From JOPF133 sp052144935 (GTDB lineage: Bacteria; Acidobacteriota; Terriglobia; Bryobacterales; Bryobacteraceae), in assembly GCA_052144935.1 (NCBI GenBank), contig JBKQPR010000315.1, forward strand, positions 1 to 64,000: 64,000 nt of DNA. Reading direction: 5' to 3'. The notes below the pieces were generated by a model. It had not been told where the DNA came from. It did no database searches and saw only the letters and a list, made by a program, of their open reading frames with translations. The position numbers and the translations under genes were made by a program. This document shows positions 52,402 through 61,721 of this stretch, piece by piece; the first letter of the stretch is position 1, and each line of letters starts with the position of its first letter.

Positions 52402-52542
52402 ATATGCGCGCTCCTTTTTATGAAGACGTCTTAATTTTAGATCCGTTGGTCTGAAAGAACAATGGCTATATGAGGAGGGTTTGTGAGGCTGCGCCCGCTA
52501 ATGGATGTACCAGCACAAAGAGCGCGTTTCCGCCCGGGGTTC

Positions 52543-53809
52543 TCAGGCAGTCCCGGCCAGCAGGCGAACATCTTCACTCGCGTCGTGCGCGCATTCCGCC
52601 CGCATGGGCGCGGAAAGCGAGTCGAGTTCGATCAGGCGCCGGATCGCGAACTCCCCGGCAGCATGAACACGGCCCATTTTCATAGAGCGAACACAACATG
52701 CCAGGCTCACTGGCCGTTTCGGGGTGACGTTTCCAAAAAGGCCGGAGATCCATCCCCATGTGGTGGCGCGCTTGCCGATCCGGCTCGTTCTCAAACCAGC
52801 CGAGCACGGTCCCGTGATCGTCGGGCTGCCAATTCCGATCCAGCATCTCTACAGCGAACGATCGGCCGGCGAGGCGGTTCTCAACCAGCCGAAAGGCGGC
52901 ATCCCGGATGGAGGGATGGGTGATCCGTGCAAGCGCCACACCCGCAACGTACCCCAGATCGCCGTTAGCGGATAACGCTAGTTCCACCAGCAGGCCCGGG
53001 TCCAGCGGGTAGGGCCTTCGCCCGAAAATCCTCAGATGCTGGATTTGCCCTGCCGGACCTTGAGCTGCCACCAGGCCCTGTGCGGCATGCTCCAGGTCGC
53101 CGGCGCTCGCCTGCTCACCCCATCCTCTGAGCCGGAAGGCGCTCAGACTGAGTAACTTCGGCCTCATCTGTTCATAGCTGAGCCCCTTGATCTCTTCCCA
53201 TTTGCCAGATTCGCCGCGGCTGTTCGCTTGGCCTGCCATGAGGGCCAACCGGCAAGCCTCCACTCTGGGATCTGTTGCCCCAGCCTGGCACCAGGCGGCG
53301 CGGGCCTCCTGCTCACCGCAGATCTCGATAGCCTGCGACCACAACCAACCCAGATTCACCTTTTCCGGCTTGGAAATCAGGGCGCCGATTTTAGCTGCCG
53401 CAAAAAGAAGTCCATTCAGTCCGTCCATCCGAACGAAGTCGATGGCGATATCTTCTCCCATCCTCGGCCCGGGCTCGAAGCTCTCGTACATCACCCGCTT
53501 CGCCTGTTCGTCTCCGTCGAACGCCATGCATGCAGCGAAGTGAAAGCGCTGAACGGCGTCCCAATCGTCTCCACTGCCCGGCAATGCTTTGAGAACTTGA
53601 TCGCAGTAAAACTGCCGGTCTGGCAGGAGGTCCACAAGTTCCAGCATGTAGGCCGCTCGTGTGCCTTCGCTCTGCACGTCTAATGAATAACAATGCAGGC
53701 AAGCATCCAGGATCGCGTGCCGGAACGGCCGGACATCATGCTCGGAGGCGTAAATAATCGCCCTTCCCAACCCGGACTGCAGCAGTCCTTGAAACGCCTT
53801 CTCGTTCAT
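52543..53809 (-). pseudogene. HEAT-like repeat protein, frameshifted near the C-terminus
   Basis: From ATG 53809 (MNEKAFQGLLQSGLGRAIIY) the protein is wholly helical, with repeats such as GLLVELALSANGDLGYVAGVALARI and IRDAAFRLVENRLAG. It ends MLCSLYENGPCSCCR... At about 52655 coherent reading moves to another frame (GEFAIRRLIELDSLSAPMRAE, CAHDASEDVRLLAG) and stops at 52543; the original frame stops at 52574. The YENGPCSxCR-xxxI end is the usual C-terminus of this family, so the shift is real or an error near the end only. It follows the second HEAT-like gene on the same strand. Confidence 0.75.
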
Positions 53810-53841
53810 GGAGCGGATCGGTTCAGGACGCGTCGTGCCGC

Positions 53842-54705
53842 TCAATTAACCCAACCACTCTCATCGTCCTCTTCGTCGTCCTCATCCTCTTCATCGTCCT
53901 CGGATGTACGTCCTTCCGCCATCGCGATGGCGTCGACGGCGGTCTCGGCGATGTCCTCGTCGTCGGAGTCGGCCAGGTCTTGCAGGATTTCCCGCGCCTC
54001 CCCCGGACGGATGCTGGCCACGGCGCCGATGGCTTCAAACAGCAACGGCTTTGGGGTGCCGGCATCCTTGACGAGTGCGACGATGTGCGGCCAGGCCGCC
54101 TCCAGTTCCCAGTTGCCGGCCGCGGAGACAGCCTCGTACTGAATCTCAGGGTCGGGGTTCTTCAAGGACTCCAGTATCTGCTCCTCAAAACCGCGCACAT
54201 AGCGCATCGAAAACACAGCCGTCAGCATCCACTCTCCGTCTCCGCTGGAATACGCCGCCCGAATCGCGTCCTTGTGCCAGGGCTGCGCTGCGCGCACCGA
54301 GGCCTCCAGAATTCGCCGCCGCACTTCCTTGGGGATTTTGTCGTCCAGGTAGAGCCTCTGGAACGAGTCCTGGATATCGCGGAACGTCGTCTCCGTAATG
54401 GGCACCATGTCCGGATCTTCGAATTCACCCGTATCGATCAATTCCGTATCGCCCAATTCGAGGACCGGCCCAAGGGAAATGGCCGCCTTGGCGCGCATCT
54501 TCGGTGGCTCCTCAGCGCTGCCTGCGACCGCAATTAAGGCGTGGGCCAAATCGTCGTTGACCACGGTAATGTCGCCCGCTAGCTCGGCGGCAACCATCCG
54601 GTCGGATCGATTCGCCCGATTATTACGCAGAACGTCCAGAAATCTCTTTCCGGTATCTCTTGGCCAATCCCATGGCGGTGTGTCGAGCAAATATTTCAGG
54701 TCCAT
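53842..54705 (-). CDS. HEAT-repeat protein with acidic tail
   Basis: A 287-aa helical repeat protein. HEAT units are seen in MRAKAAISLGPVLELGD, KEVRRRILEASVRAA, FEEQILESLKNPDPEIQYEAV and REILQDLADSDDEDIAETAV. The last 30 residues are an Asp/Glu run (EDDEEDEDDEEDDE). ATG 54705 has GAGGGG 6-10 nt upstream and is preferred over an in-frame start 22 codons earlier. The gene ends at a TGA overlapping a possible TTG start of the next gene. The tight pair suggests the two HEAT proteins interact. The function is unknown. Confidence 0.8.
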   Translation of the reverse strand: MDLKYLLDTPPWDWPRDTGKRFLDVLRNNRANRSDRMVAAELAGDITVVNDDLAHALIAVAGSAEEPPKMRAKAAISLGPVLELGDTELIDTGEFEDPDMVPITETTFRDIQDSFQRLYLDDKIPKEVRRRILEASVRAAQPWHKDAIRAAYSSGDGEWMLTAVFSMRYVRGFEEQILESLKNPDPEIQYEAVSAAGNWELEAAWPHIVALVKDAGTPKPLLFEAIGAVASIRPGEAREILQDLADSDDEDIAETAVDAIAMAEGRTSEDDEEDEDDEEDDESGWVN

Positions 54706-54822
54706 TCCACCCCTCAGGCTTTCCGTTCCATTAAATAGCTCCCGCTTCAGGCCGGAGCCGGCCTTTGCCAAACATGGTATCGCAGGTGGCGCCGGGTGGG
54801 ATTCCGAGGCGCCCGAAAGGGA

Positions 54823-55170
54823 TCAGGCTGGGTCCCAGGGATTCACGACAGGGGCCGGCATTCTACGGAAGTCGCTTACGTTGCGGATTACCACAGTTAG
54901 ATTGTGGTGCAGAGCCGTAGCGGCCAGGATTCCGTCCACGGTGCCGATCGGGGTGCCCTTGCGTTTGGCTTCACCGGCGAGGATGCTCCACCGGTCCGCC
55001 ACGGCGGCATCCACAAGCAGGATTCTTCCGGCAAAGCGCTCCCTCAACTCGATATCAACCCAGATCTCCAGGTTCGTTCTCCGCTTGCCCGCCGGAAGAT
55101 TGACAACGCCCTTGCGGATTTCCCCAAGGGTCAGGACGCTAATATGAAGCAGGCGCTCGAAACCGTTCAC
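54823..55170 (-). CDS. N-terminally truncated VapC-type PIN toxin
   Basis: A 115-aa PIN domain lacking its first strand. It reads LLHISVLTLGEIRKGV (Glu), VDGILAATALHHNL (Asp) and IRNVSDFRRM (Asp), but the usual MxxLLDTNVxSE start with the first catalytic Asp is absent. Translation begins at GTG 55170 overlapping the antitoxin's TGA. A normal partner would have about 35 more residues at the N-terminus. A deletion between the antitoxin stop and residue ~36 of the toxin explains the layout. It is probably inactive. Confidence 0.8.
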   Translation of the reverse strand: MNGFERLLHISVLTLGEIRKGVVNLPAGKRRTNLEIWVDIELRERFAGRILLVDAAVADRWSILAGEAKRKGTPIGTVDGILAATALHHNLTVVIRNVSDFRRMPAPVVNPWDPA

Positions 55171-55388
55171 AAGTCAACGTCCCGCCCGGTGTCCCTATCT
55201 CGCTCAAACTCCAACTCCAGGCCAACCAGCGGCGATTCCCGGAAGAACTGGACAAGGCTCTTCTTGGGCGGCGGCTCGGAAGAACGGAGCGCTTGGAGAA
55301 TGACATCCTCGGCGTCCAGGAAGGCTCCGCTCTCGAGACGCTGCTGAATCAAAGCCTCCACTTCGGGTCTGGTGATCTCTATGGTCAT
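55167..55388 (-). CDS. antitoxin of the VapBC-type locus (73 aa)
   Basis: N-terminal DNA-binding part MTIEITRPEVEALIQQRLES with GAFLDAEDVILQAL, then a C-terminal toxin-binding tail (ELEFERDRDTGRDVDL). ATG 55388; the stop overlaps the toxin's GTG. The pair is the standard antitoxin-toxin order. With a crippled toxin, the antitoxin may persist as a small DNA-binding protein. Confidence 0.85.
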   Translation of the reverse strand: MTIEITRPEVEALIQQRLESGAFLDAEDVILQALRSSEPPPKKSLVQFFRESPLVGLELEFERDRDTGRDVDL

Positions 55389-55439
55389 GGGCCTCCCTTA
55401 CTCATGATAACGTCCTCGTCCGGCTCCCTGTCCGATCTG

Positions 55440-55805
55440 TCCGATTAGGGCCGCGCGCACGCCTGTTGTATAACTGAAGTTCGCCCATGGAAGACCTCAA
55501 GAAACTCATCCGCGAAGTGCCCGGCTTCCTCAAGCCCGGCATCCTCTTCTACGACATAACCACCTTGCTCAAGGACCCGGGCGGCCTGCGGTCGGTCATC
55601 GACGGCCTGCACGACCGCTACCGGGAGGCCCAGGTGGATGTCGTTTTGGGCGTCGAGGCGCGCGGCTTCATCTTTGCGCCGGCCCTGGCCTACGCTCTGG
55701 GAGCGGGCTTCGTCCCGGTGCGTAAGCCCAAAAAGCTGCCCGCCGAATGCGTGCGCGTGAGCTACGACCTGGAGTACGGCTCCGACTGCCTGGAAATGCA
55801 CCGCG
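55440..55805 (+). repeat. 366-bp direct repeat, left copy (apt 5' end)
   Basis: It matches 58284-58649 at about 98% identity (roughly six differences by eye), offset 2844 bp. It includes the apt promoter region (TGTATAAC, 13 nt before the ATG) and the first 106 codons of apt. The right copy continues into the full gene; the left copy breaks at ATGCACCGCG. The two copies bracket the kinase-TPR gene. Confidence 0.93.
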
Positions 55806-55834
55806 CCTCGCGCGCATTCACCCTTGCTTTGTAG
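55487..55834 (+). pseudogene. truncated adenine phosphoribosyltransferase copy
   Basis: It encodes the first 106 residues of the downstream apt almost identically, then about 9 unrelated residues to a stop at 55832-55834. The PRPP-binding loop (VDDLLATGGT) is lost, so it cannot bind PRPP. The conserved GFPKPG near the N-terminus is changed to GFLKPG, and the other coding differences are silent. It is probably a dead product of the duplication, but its promoter is intact and could drive the following kinase gene, 18 bp on. Confidence 0.85.
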
Positions 55835-55852
55835 GGTAAGATGATCTGAATC

Positions 55853-58204
55853 GTGCCGACTTCCCCGTTCCCGGACTCCGACCCCAGCACCAGTTTCTCC
55901 ACCGAGACTTCGACTCCCTCAGACGCCGGCTCGGCCCGGCCTGACACCGCCGGTGCGCAGATGGCCCCCTGGATCGGCCGCCGGGTGGGGCCGTATCGGA
56001 TCCAGAAGCTGTTGGGCCGTGGGGGCATGGGCGCGGTCTTTCTGGCGATCCGCGACGACGACCAGTTCCGCAAGAGTGTAGCCCTCAAACTCCTGCGTTT
56101 CGATACCGGCGACCCGGCCGTCCTGGCGCGCTTCCGGAATGAGCGGCAGATTCTGGCGGCCCTGGATCACCCCAACATCGCGGCGCTTTACGATGGCGGC
56201 TCCACCGAGGAGGGCTTGCCATACATCGTGATGGAATATGTGGCGGGCGAAACGGTGACCGCATATTGCCAGAAGCGCCGGCTTCCGATCCCCGAGCGCT
56301 TGCAGATCTTCTGCCAGATCTGCGATGCCGTGCAATACGCCCACCAGAAATTGATCGTACACCGCGACCTGAAGCCGGGCAATATCCTGGTGACCGGCGA
56401 GGGCCTGCCCAAACTGCTGGACTTCGGGATTGCCAAGCTCCTGCTGGCCCCCGAATTGCTAGGAGACGCCGCGCCTCTCACCAAGACCGGTGTCCACGCC
56501 ATGACGCCGGACTACGCCTCCCCGGAGCAGATTCGCGGCGAAACGGTCTCCACCGCGACCGACGTCTACTCGTTGGGCGCCGTGCTGTACGAAATTTTGA
56601 CCGGCGAGCGGCCCCATCGCCTGACGCGCTACGACTTGAACGAAATCCGCAGCCGGATCTGCGACAGCGATCCGCGGATCCCTTCCACGGTGGGCGGACC
56701 GGCCCTGAAGGGCGATCTGGACACCATCGTGCTCAAGGCCATGCATCGCGATCCGGCGCGCCGCTACCGTTCGGTGGAGCAGTTCGCGGAGGACATCCTG
56801 CGCCACCTGCAGCATCGGCCGGTCGCCGCGCGCCCGGACACCGTCGGTTATCGCGTCTCGCGTTTCGCGGCGCGCAATCGGTGGGGTATCGCCGCGGGGG
56901 CGGCCATCTTGATCTCGCTGGCGGCCGGCACGGCGGTATCGCTCCAGCAGGCCAGCGTAGCGCGGGAGCGCTTCCAGCAGGTGCGCAAGCTGGCCGGGCG
57001 TTTCATCGAGCTGCACGACGACGTGGCGCGCCTGCCGGGATCCACCCAGGTGCGGGAGAAGATGGTGGCCACGGCGCTGGACTACCTGGACAACCTCTCG
57101 CGCGGGGCGGGCAAGGACGCCGAGCTGCTGCACGAGATCGGACAGGCCTATGCCAAGGTGGCGGAAGCGCAAGGCGCCCCGGGACAGCCTAACCTGGGCC
57201 GCACCGATGATGCGCTGGCGAGTTTTCGCAAGGCCATCGAATTCGACCGGCGGGCCGCCCGTCTCAATCCCGATTATCGCCCCAGCCTGGCAACTGTGCA
57301 GTCCCGGTTCGCCTACCTGGCCATGTTGTCCGGTCATCTTCCCGAAGCCCGGCAGAACCTGGAAGCCTCCGCGGGGCTACTGCGGCAGTTGCGCGCCGAG
57401 AAGCCGGAAGACCCGGATTTGCTGGCGTTGGCGGCCAGTGTGGCTGTCAGCCAGGGAGATCTGAAAGAGTACGAAGGCCATATTCGCGACCGCCTGCCGT
57501 TCTACCGGCAAGCGCGGGAGTTGAGCGCCGAGTACGCCCGGATCAAGCAAGACAACGCCTCCCGCGCCCGCCTCCACCTGTCCACGGGTCTACTGGCCGA
57601 CTCGCTGACCGACAACGGACACTACGAGGAAGCGCTGGCCGTACTTCATGAGGGCGAGGCTCTGATCGACAGCCTGCTGGCCGCCGAACCGGACAATCCC
57701 GTCTACCTGCGGCAGAAGATGTCGGAAACCAACTACTTCGGTCGGGTTTACGACAACGAGACCGGAGACAGCCTGGGCAAGCCGGTGGAGGCGGTGGCGG
57801 CCGACCGCCGTTACGTGGCCCTGGCGGAGCGGCTGGCCAATGCCGACCCGAGCAACGCCTCGGCGCGCTTGAGCCTGGCGATTGCCTATTACCGGTTGTC
57901 GTATCCTCTGGGGAAAACGGCTCCGGCCGAGGCGCTGGTGGTGGTTCGCAAGTCGCTGCAGATTTTCGACGCCGAGCTGGTGCGCAGACCCAACGACCGT
58001 CTGTTGCGGTCGCGCCGCGCCCGCGCGCTGCGCCACCTGGCCTATGCTTTCGAAAGCAACGGCCGGCGCGCCGAAGCCAGGCAGGCCGCGGCGGAGGCGG
58101 TGGGCGTGCAGCGGCAGTTGCTTGAGGAGACGCCATCCGATAATAGCGAGCGTGAACAGTTAGAGTCTACGCAAAAGGTGCTGGCGCGTCTGTCCAAGGA
58201 TTAG
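55853..58204 (+). CDS. transmembrane Ser/Thr protein kinase with TPR sensor domain
   Basis: A 783-aa Hanks-type kinase. N-terminal Ser/Thr/Pro-rich tail (1-40); kinase domain about 47-320 with GRGGMGAVF, VALKLL, VHRDLKPGNIL, LLDFGIAKL, YASPEQ and DVYSLGAVLYEIL; one TM helix (WGIAAGAAILISLAAGTAV, about 345-363); and an extracytoplasmic half of TPR-like helices (LASFRKAIEFDRRA, LPEARQNLEASAGLL, YEEALAVLHEGEAL, AEARQAAAEAV). GTG start 55853. It lies exactly between the two apt copies and could be read from the left copy's promoter. It probably senses periplasmic proteins; substrates are unknown. Confidence 0.92.
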   Translation: MPTSPFPDSDPSTSFSTETSTPSDAGSARPDTAGAQMAPWIGRRVGPYRIQKLLGRGGMGAVFLAIRDDDQFRKSVALKLLRFDTGDPAVLARFRNERQILAALDHPNIAALYDGGSTEEGLPYIVMEYVAGETVTAYCQKRRLPIPERLQIFCQICDAVQYAHQKLIVHRDLKPGNILVTGEGLPKLLDFGIAKLLLAPELLGDAAPLTKTGVHAMTPDYASPEQIRGETVSTATDVYSLGAVLYEILTGERPHRLTRYDLNEIRSRICDSDPRIPSTVGGPALKGDLDTIVLKAMHRDPARRYRSVEQFAEDILRHLQHRPVAARPDTVGYRVSRFAARNRWGIAAGAAILISLAAGTAVSLQQASVARERFQQVRKLAGRFIELHDDVARLPGSTQVREKMVATALDYLDNLSRGAGKDAELLHEIGQAYAKVAEAQGAPGQPNLGRTDDALASFRKAIEFDRRAARLNPDYRPSLATVQSRFAYLAMLSGHLPEARQNLEASAGLLRQLRAEKPEDPDLLALAASVAVSQGDLKEYEGHIRDRLPFYRQARELSAEYARIKQDNASRARLHLSTGLLADSLTDNGHYEEALAVLHEGEALIDSLLAAEPDNPVYLRQKMSETNYFGRVYDNETGDSLGKPVEAVAADRRYVALAERLANADPSNASARLSLAIAYYRLSYPLGKTAPAEALVVVRKSLQIFDAELVRRPNDRLLRSRRARALRHLAYAFESNGRRAEARQAAAEAVGVQRQLLEETPSDNSEREQLESTQKVLARLSKD

Positions 58205-58283
58205 GGTGGCTCTTGAAACGACGGCCTTTCCCGACAGCCCCTTAGCTTAGATAGCGTCCCAGTCCGGCGCCCCCTCCGATTGC

Positions 58284-58649
58284 TCCGATTTGGGCCGCGC
58301 GCACGCCTGTTGTATAACTGAAGTTCGCCCATGGAAGACCTCAAGAAGCTCATCCGCGAAGTGCCCGGCTTCCCCAAGCCCGGCATCCTCTTCTACGACA
58401 TCACCACCTTGCTCAAGGACCCGGGCGGCCTGCGGTCGGTCATCGACGGCCTGCACGACCGCTACCGGGAGGCCCAGGTGGATGTCGTTCTGGGCGTCGA
58501 GGCGCGCGGCTTCATCTTTGCGCCGGCCCTGGCCTACGCCCTGGGAGCGGGCTTCGTCCCGGTGCGTAAGCCCAAAAAGCTGCCCGCCGAATGCGTGCGC
58601 GTGAGCTACGACCTGGAGTACGGCTCCGACTGCCTGGAAATGCACCGCG
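58284..58649 (+). repeat. 366-bp direct repeat, right copy (intact apt 5' end)
   Basis: Partner of 55440-55805. Contains the apt promoter region and first 106 codons, and continues into the intact gene. Confidence 0.93.
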
Positions 58650-58852
58650 ACGCCGTGGGCCCGGGCACTCGGGTACTGATCGTGGACGACCTGCTGGCTA
58701 CCGGGGGCACCGCCGCCGCGGTCGCGCGCATGGTAAGCGAGGTGGGCGGGACGGTGGCGGGCATCGGATTCGTCGTCGAGCTGACCTTCCTCAACGGGCG
58801 CCGGAAACTGGCCGGCTACGACGTCTTCTCGCTGCTCCAATACGACCAATGA
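58331..58852 (+). CDS. apt: adenine phosphoribosyltransferase
   Basis: A 173-aa type I PRTase that makes AMP from adenine and PRPP. Motifs: REVPGFPKPGILFYDITTLL (hood/flexible region), VVLGVEARGFIFAPALA, FVPVRKPKKLPAE, VSYDLEYGSDCLEMHRDA and the PRPP loop VLIVDDLLATGGTAAA. The length is that of the family. It is first in a string apt-ispE-prs, overlapping ispE by ATGA. A TATAAC box lies 13 nt upstream of the ATG. Confidence 0.96.
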   Translation: MEDLKKLIREVPGFPKPGILFYDITTLLKDPGGLRSVIDGLHDRYREAQVDVVLGVEARGFIFAPALAYALGAGFVPVRKPKKLPAECVRVSYDLEYGSDCLEMHRDAVGPGTRVLIVDDLLATGGTAAAVARMVSEVGGTVAGIGFVVELTFLNGRRKLAGYDVFSLLQYDQ

Positions 58853-59835
58853 GCGCCCCGCGCACTCGCCGGGCGCGCGTCGGTGCGCTGGCCAAAATCA
58901 ATCTCGATCTCCGGGTGCTGGAAAAGCGCGCCGACGGCTACCACGAGCTGCGCACCATCTTCCAGACCATTTCGCTGGCGGACTCACTGGAAATCGCCTT
59001 CACGCCCGCCGCCCCTACTGCCATCGAGCTGGACGACGCCCTGGCCATTGCGGACAACCTGGTGGTCCGTGCCGCCAAGCTGGCTCTGGAGGCCATGGGC
59101 GCCGCAGGGCGCGTGGAGATGCGCCTCGACAAACGGATCCCCATGGGCGCCGGACTGGGCGGCGGCTCCTCGGATGCGGCCGCCGTGCTCCTCGCCCTGC
59201 CGGTGCTGGCCGGCGGCGCGCTCGAATTGCCCGCCCTGGCCGCGCTCGGCCGCGAGCTCGGCAGCGACGTGCCGTTCTTCCTGCTGGGCGGGCGCGCAGC
59301 CGGGATCGGCCGCGGCACGGAGCTTTTCCCGCTGCCCGATCAGCCCGCCGCCCGCGGCCTTCTGGTGGCCCCCCAAGTGCATGTTTCCACCGCCGAGGCC
59401 TATCGTGCGCTGACCCCTCGTTTGACAACTGAATTACAACAAAATAAAATATTTAGTTTCCAGTCGCAGGCGTGGGATGTAAGTACTGCCGTCCCTGCCG
59501 GGAACGATTTCGAGCCCGCGGTTTTCGAGCGGCATCCGGAGTTGGCCGCTCTGAAGGAGCGGTTGCTCCAGGCAGGGGCTTCGCCGGCCCTGATGACCGG
59601 CAGCGGGTCGGCCCTGTTCGGACTCTTCCGCGACGCCGGTGGGGTTTCCCGCGCGATCGCGGCACTGGGTGAAAAACCACCCGGCGAAACATCTGCGGGT
59701 GAGTCGTTTTCGAGTAAAGCGAGGGTCTTTCGGATTTCGCTGGTCAACCGGGCGCGCTACCGGGCCTTGTGGTGGCGCTGGCTCAAGGAACACTGCCGCG
59801 GGAAGGAATGGCCTCCCCGCAGCCTCTACGCATGA
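58849..59835 (+). CDS. ispE: 4-diphosphocytidyl-2-C-methyl-D-erythritol kinase
   Basis: A 328-aa GHMP kinase of the MEP isoprenoid pathway. Motifs: AKINLDLRVLEKRADGYHE (substrate, catalytic Lys), the ATP loop PMGAGLGGGSSDAA and SDVPFFLLGG (catalytic Asp), with LMTGSGSALFG late. The region about 180-200 (LTTELQQNKIFSFQSQAW) is locally AT-rich compared with the rest, an odd patch of codon use. It is somewhat longer than the usual 280-300 aa at the C-terminus. It overlaps apt and prs by 4 bp on each side. Confidence 0.95.
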   Translation: MSAPRTRRARVGALAKINLDLRVLEKRADGYHELRTIFQTISLADSLEIAFTPAAPTAIELDDALAIADNLVVRAAKLALEAMGAAGRVEMRLDKRIPMGAGLGGGSSDAAAVLLALPVLAGGALELPALAALGRELGSDVPFFLLGGRAAGIGRGTELFPLPDQPAARGLLVAPQVHVSTAEAYRALTPRLTTELQQNKIFSFQSQAWDVSTAVPAGNDFEPAVFERHPELAALKERLLQAGASPALMTGSGSALFGLFRDAGGVSRAIAALGEKPPGETSAGESFSSKARVFRISLVNRARYRALWWRWLKEHCRGKEWPPRSLYA

Positions 59836-60779
59836 AAAGTCGAGAATATCTCCAACTCTTCGCGGGTAACGCCAATCCCGAGCTGGCGCAGGAAATCGCG
59901 GTGGCTCTCGGCACCCCCTTGGGCGACCCCGCCATCCGCCAGTTTGCCGACGGCGAGATCCATCTGCAGATCCAGGAAAACGTGCGCGGCGCCGACGTTT
60001 TCATCATCCAGCCGACCTGCACGCCGGTGGATCGCCACCTCATGGAACTGCTGCTGATGATCGACGCGTTAAAGCGCGCCTCAGCGGAACGCATCACGGC
60101 AGTGTTACCCTATTATGGTTACGCCCGTCAGGACCGCAAGGATAAGCCGCGGGTTCCGATCTCGGCACGCGTGGTGGCGGCGCTGCTGGAAACGGCGGGG
60201 GCGGATCGCGTTCTGGCGCTCGATTTGCACGCCGCGCAGATCCAGGGTTTTTTCGATATCCCGGTGGACCACCTGTTCGCCACCCCGGTATTGATCGAGC
60301 ATTTTAAGGCTCCCAACATTCCGGAGCTGACGGTGGTATCGCCGGATGCCGGGGGCGTGGAGCGCGCCCGGGCCTTCGCCAAGCGGCTGAATTCGCCGCT
60401 GGCCATCATCGATAAGCGGCGCGAGGAAACCAACGTCGCCGAGGTGATGAACGTGGTGGGCGATGTCGATGGGCGCAACTGCCTGATTGTGGACGATCTC
60501 ATCGACACCGGTGGGACGCTGGTGAAAGGGGCCGAGGCGTTGATGGCCAAAGGCGCGGCCAGTGTTTCGGCCTGCGCTACGCACGCCGTGCTGTCGGGTT
60601 CGTCCGTCAGCCGGATCGAGGCGTCGTGCTTGAAGGAAGTGATTTTTACGAATTCGATTCCGCTCTCGCAAGAGGCCCGGAAGTCGTGCCGGATCAAGTC
60701 GTTGTCGGTCGCCAAGTTGCTGGCGGAAGCCATCCGGTCGATTCACGATGAGACTTCGGTGAGCGTGTTGTTTATTTGA
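59832..60779 (+). CDS. prs: ribose-phosphate pyrophosphokinase
   Basis: A 315-aa class I PRPP synthase. Features: YLQLFAGNANPELAQEIA start, FADGEIHLQI, the ATP-binding PYYGYARQDRKDKPRVPI, DLHAAQIQGFFDIPVDHL, VSPDAGGVERARAFAK, and the PRPP loop NCLIVDDLIDTGGTLVKGAE. The length is normal. The start overlaps ispE (ATGA). It supplies PRPP for nucleotide and amino acid synthesis, including the apt product. A large palindrome follows the stop, probably ending this operon. Confidence 0.97.
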   Translation: MKSREYLQLFAGNANPELAQEIAVALGTPLGDPAIRQFADGEIHLQIQENVRGADVFIIQPTCTPVDRHLMELLLMIDALKRASAERITAVLPYYGYARQDRKDKPRVPISARVVAALLETAGADRVLALDLHAAQIQGFFDIPVDHLFATPVLIEHFKAPNIPELTVVSPDAGGVERARAFAKRLNSPLAIIDKRREETNVAEVMNVVGDVDGRNCLIVDDLIDTGGTLVKGAEALMAKGAASVSACATHAVLSGSSVSRIEASCLKEVIFTNSIPLSQEARKSCRIKSLSVAKLLAEAIRSIHDETSVSVLFI

Positions 60780-60788
60780 GGGGGCTCC

Positions 60789-60894
60789 GTATTCACCGCG
60801 GAGACGCGGAGAACGCGGAGGCTTCGCAGAGGAGAATTTTCTCTTGGTTTTCTCTGCGAAGCCTCCGCGTTCTCCGCGCCTCCGCGGTGAATAC
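60789..60894. repeat. 106-bp inverted repeat after prs
   Basis: Arms of about 44 bp (GTATTCACCGCGGAGACGCG... and its complement ending CCGCGGTGAATAC) with few mismatches flank an AT-rich centre (TTTTCTCTTGGTTTTC). CGCGGAG words are repeated inside each arm. The same vocabulary occurs near 10800-10860. Placed directly after prs, it may act as a terminator. It is a mobile or dispersed palindrome by structure. Confidence 0.88.
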
Positions 60895-60983
60895 ATGGTC
60901 GCTAACTAGGTTCGCGGGTACTCGAACCCACGTCAGCCCGTACGGGCGAACCGGACTTCGAACCCCGCTAAAGGGAGAATGTA
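60895..60983 (+). promoter_or_regulatory. hairpin-rich leader of rplY
   Basis: The stretch before the rplY GTG contains nested inverted words: GGTTCGC...GCGAACC, GGGTACTCGAACCC and GCCCGTACGGGC. It ends in AAGGGAGAA, the ribosome site. It could fold as a leader that regulates rplY, but no known motif is recognised. Confidence 0.3.
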
Positions 60984-61715
<732 letters not shown>

Positions 61716-61721
61716 TTTGCC

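Noticed and set aside
60905..60965. A minus-strand tRNA before rplY, because two T-arm-like GGTTCGA words occur.
   Set aside because: No cloverleaf can be drawn: the two words are about 35 nt apart with no anticodon or acceptor stem. Kept only as a hairpin-rich leader.
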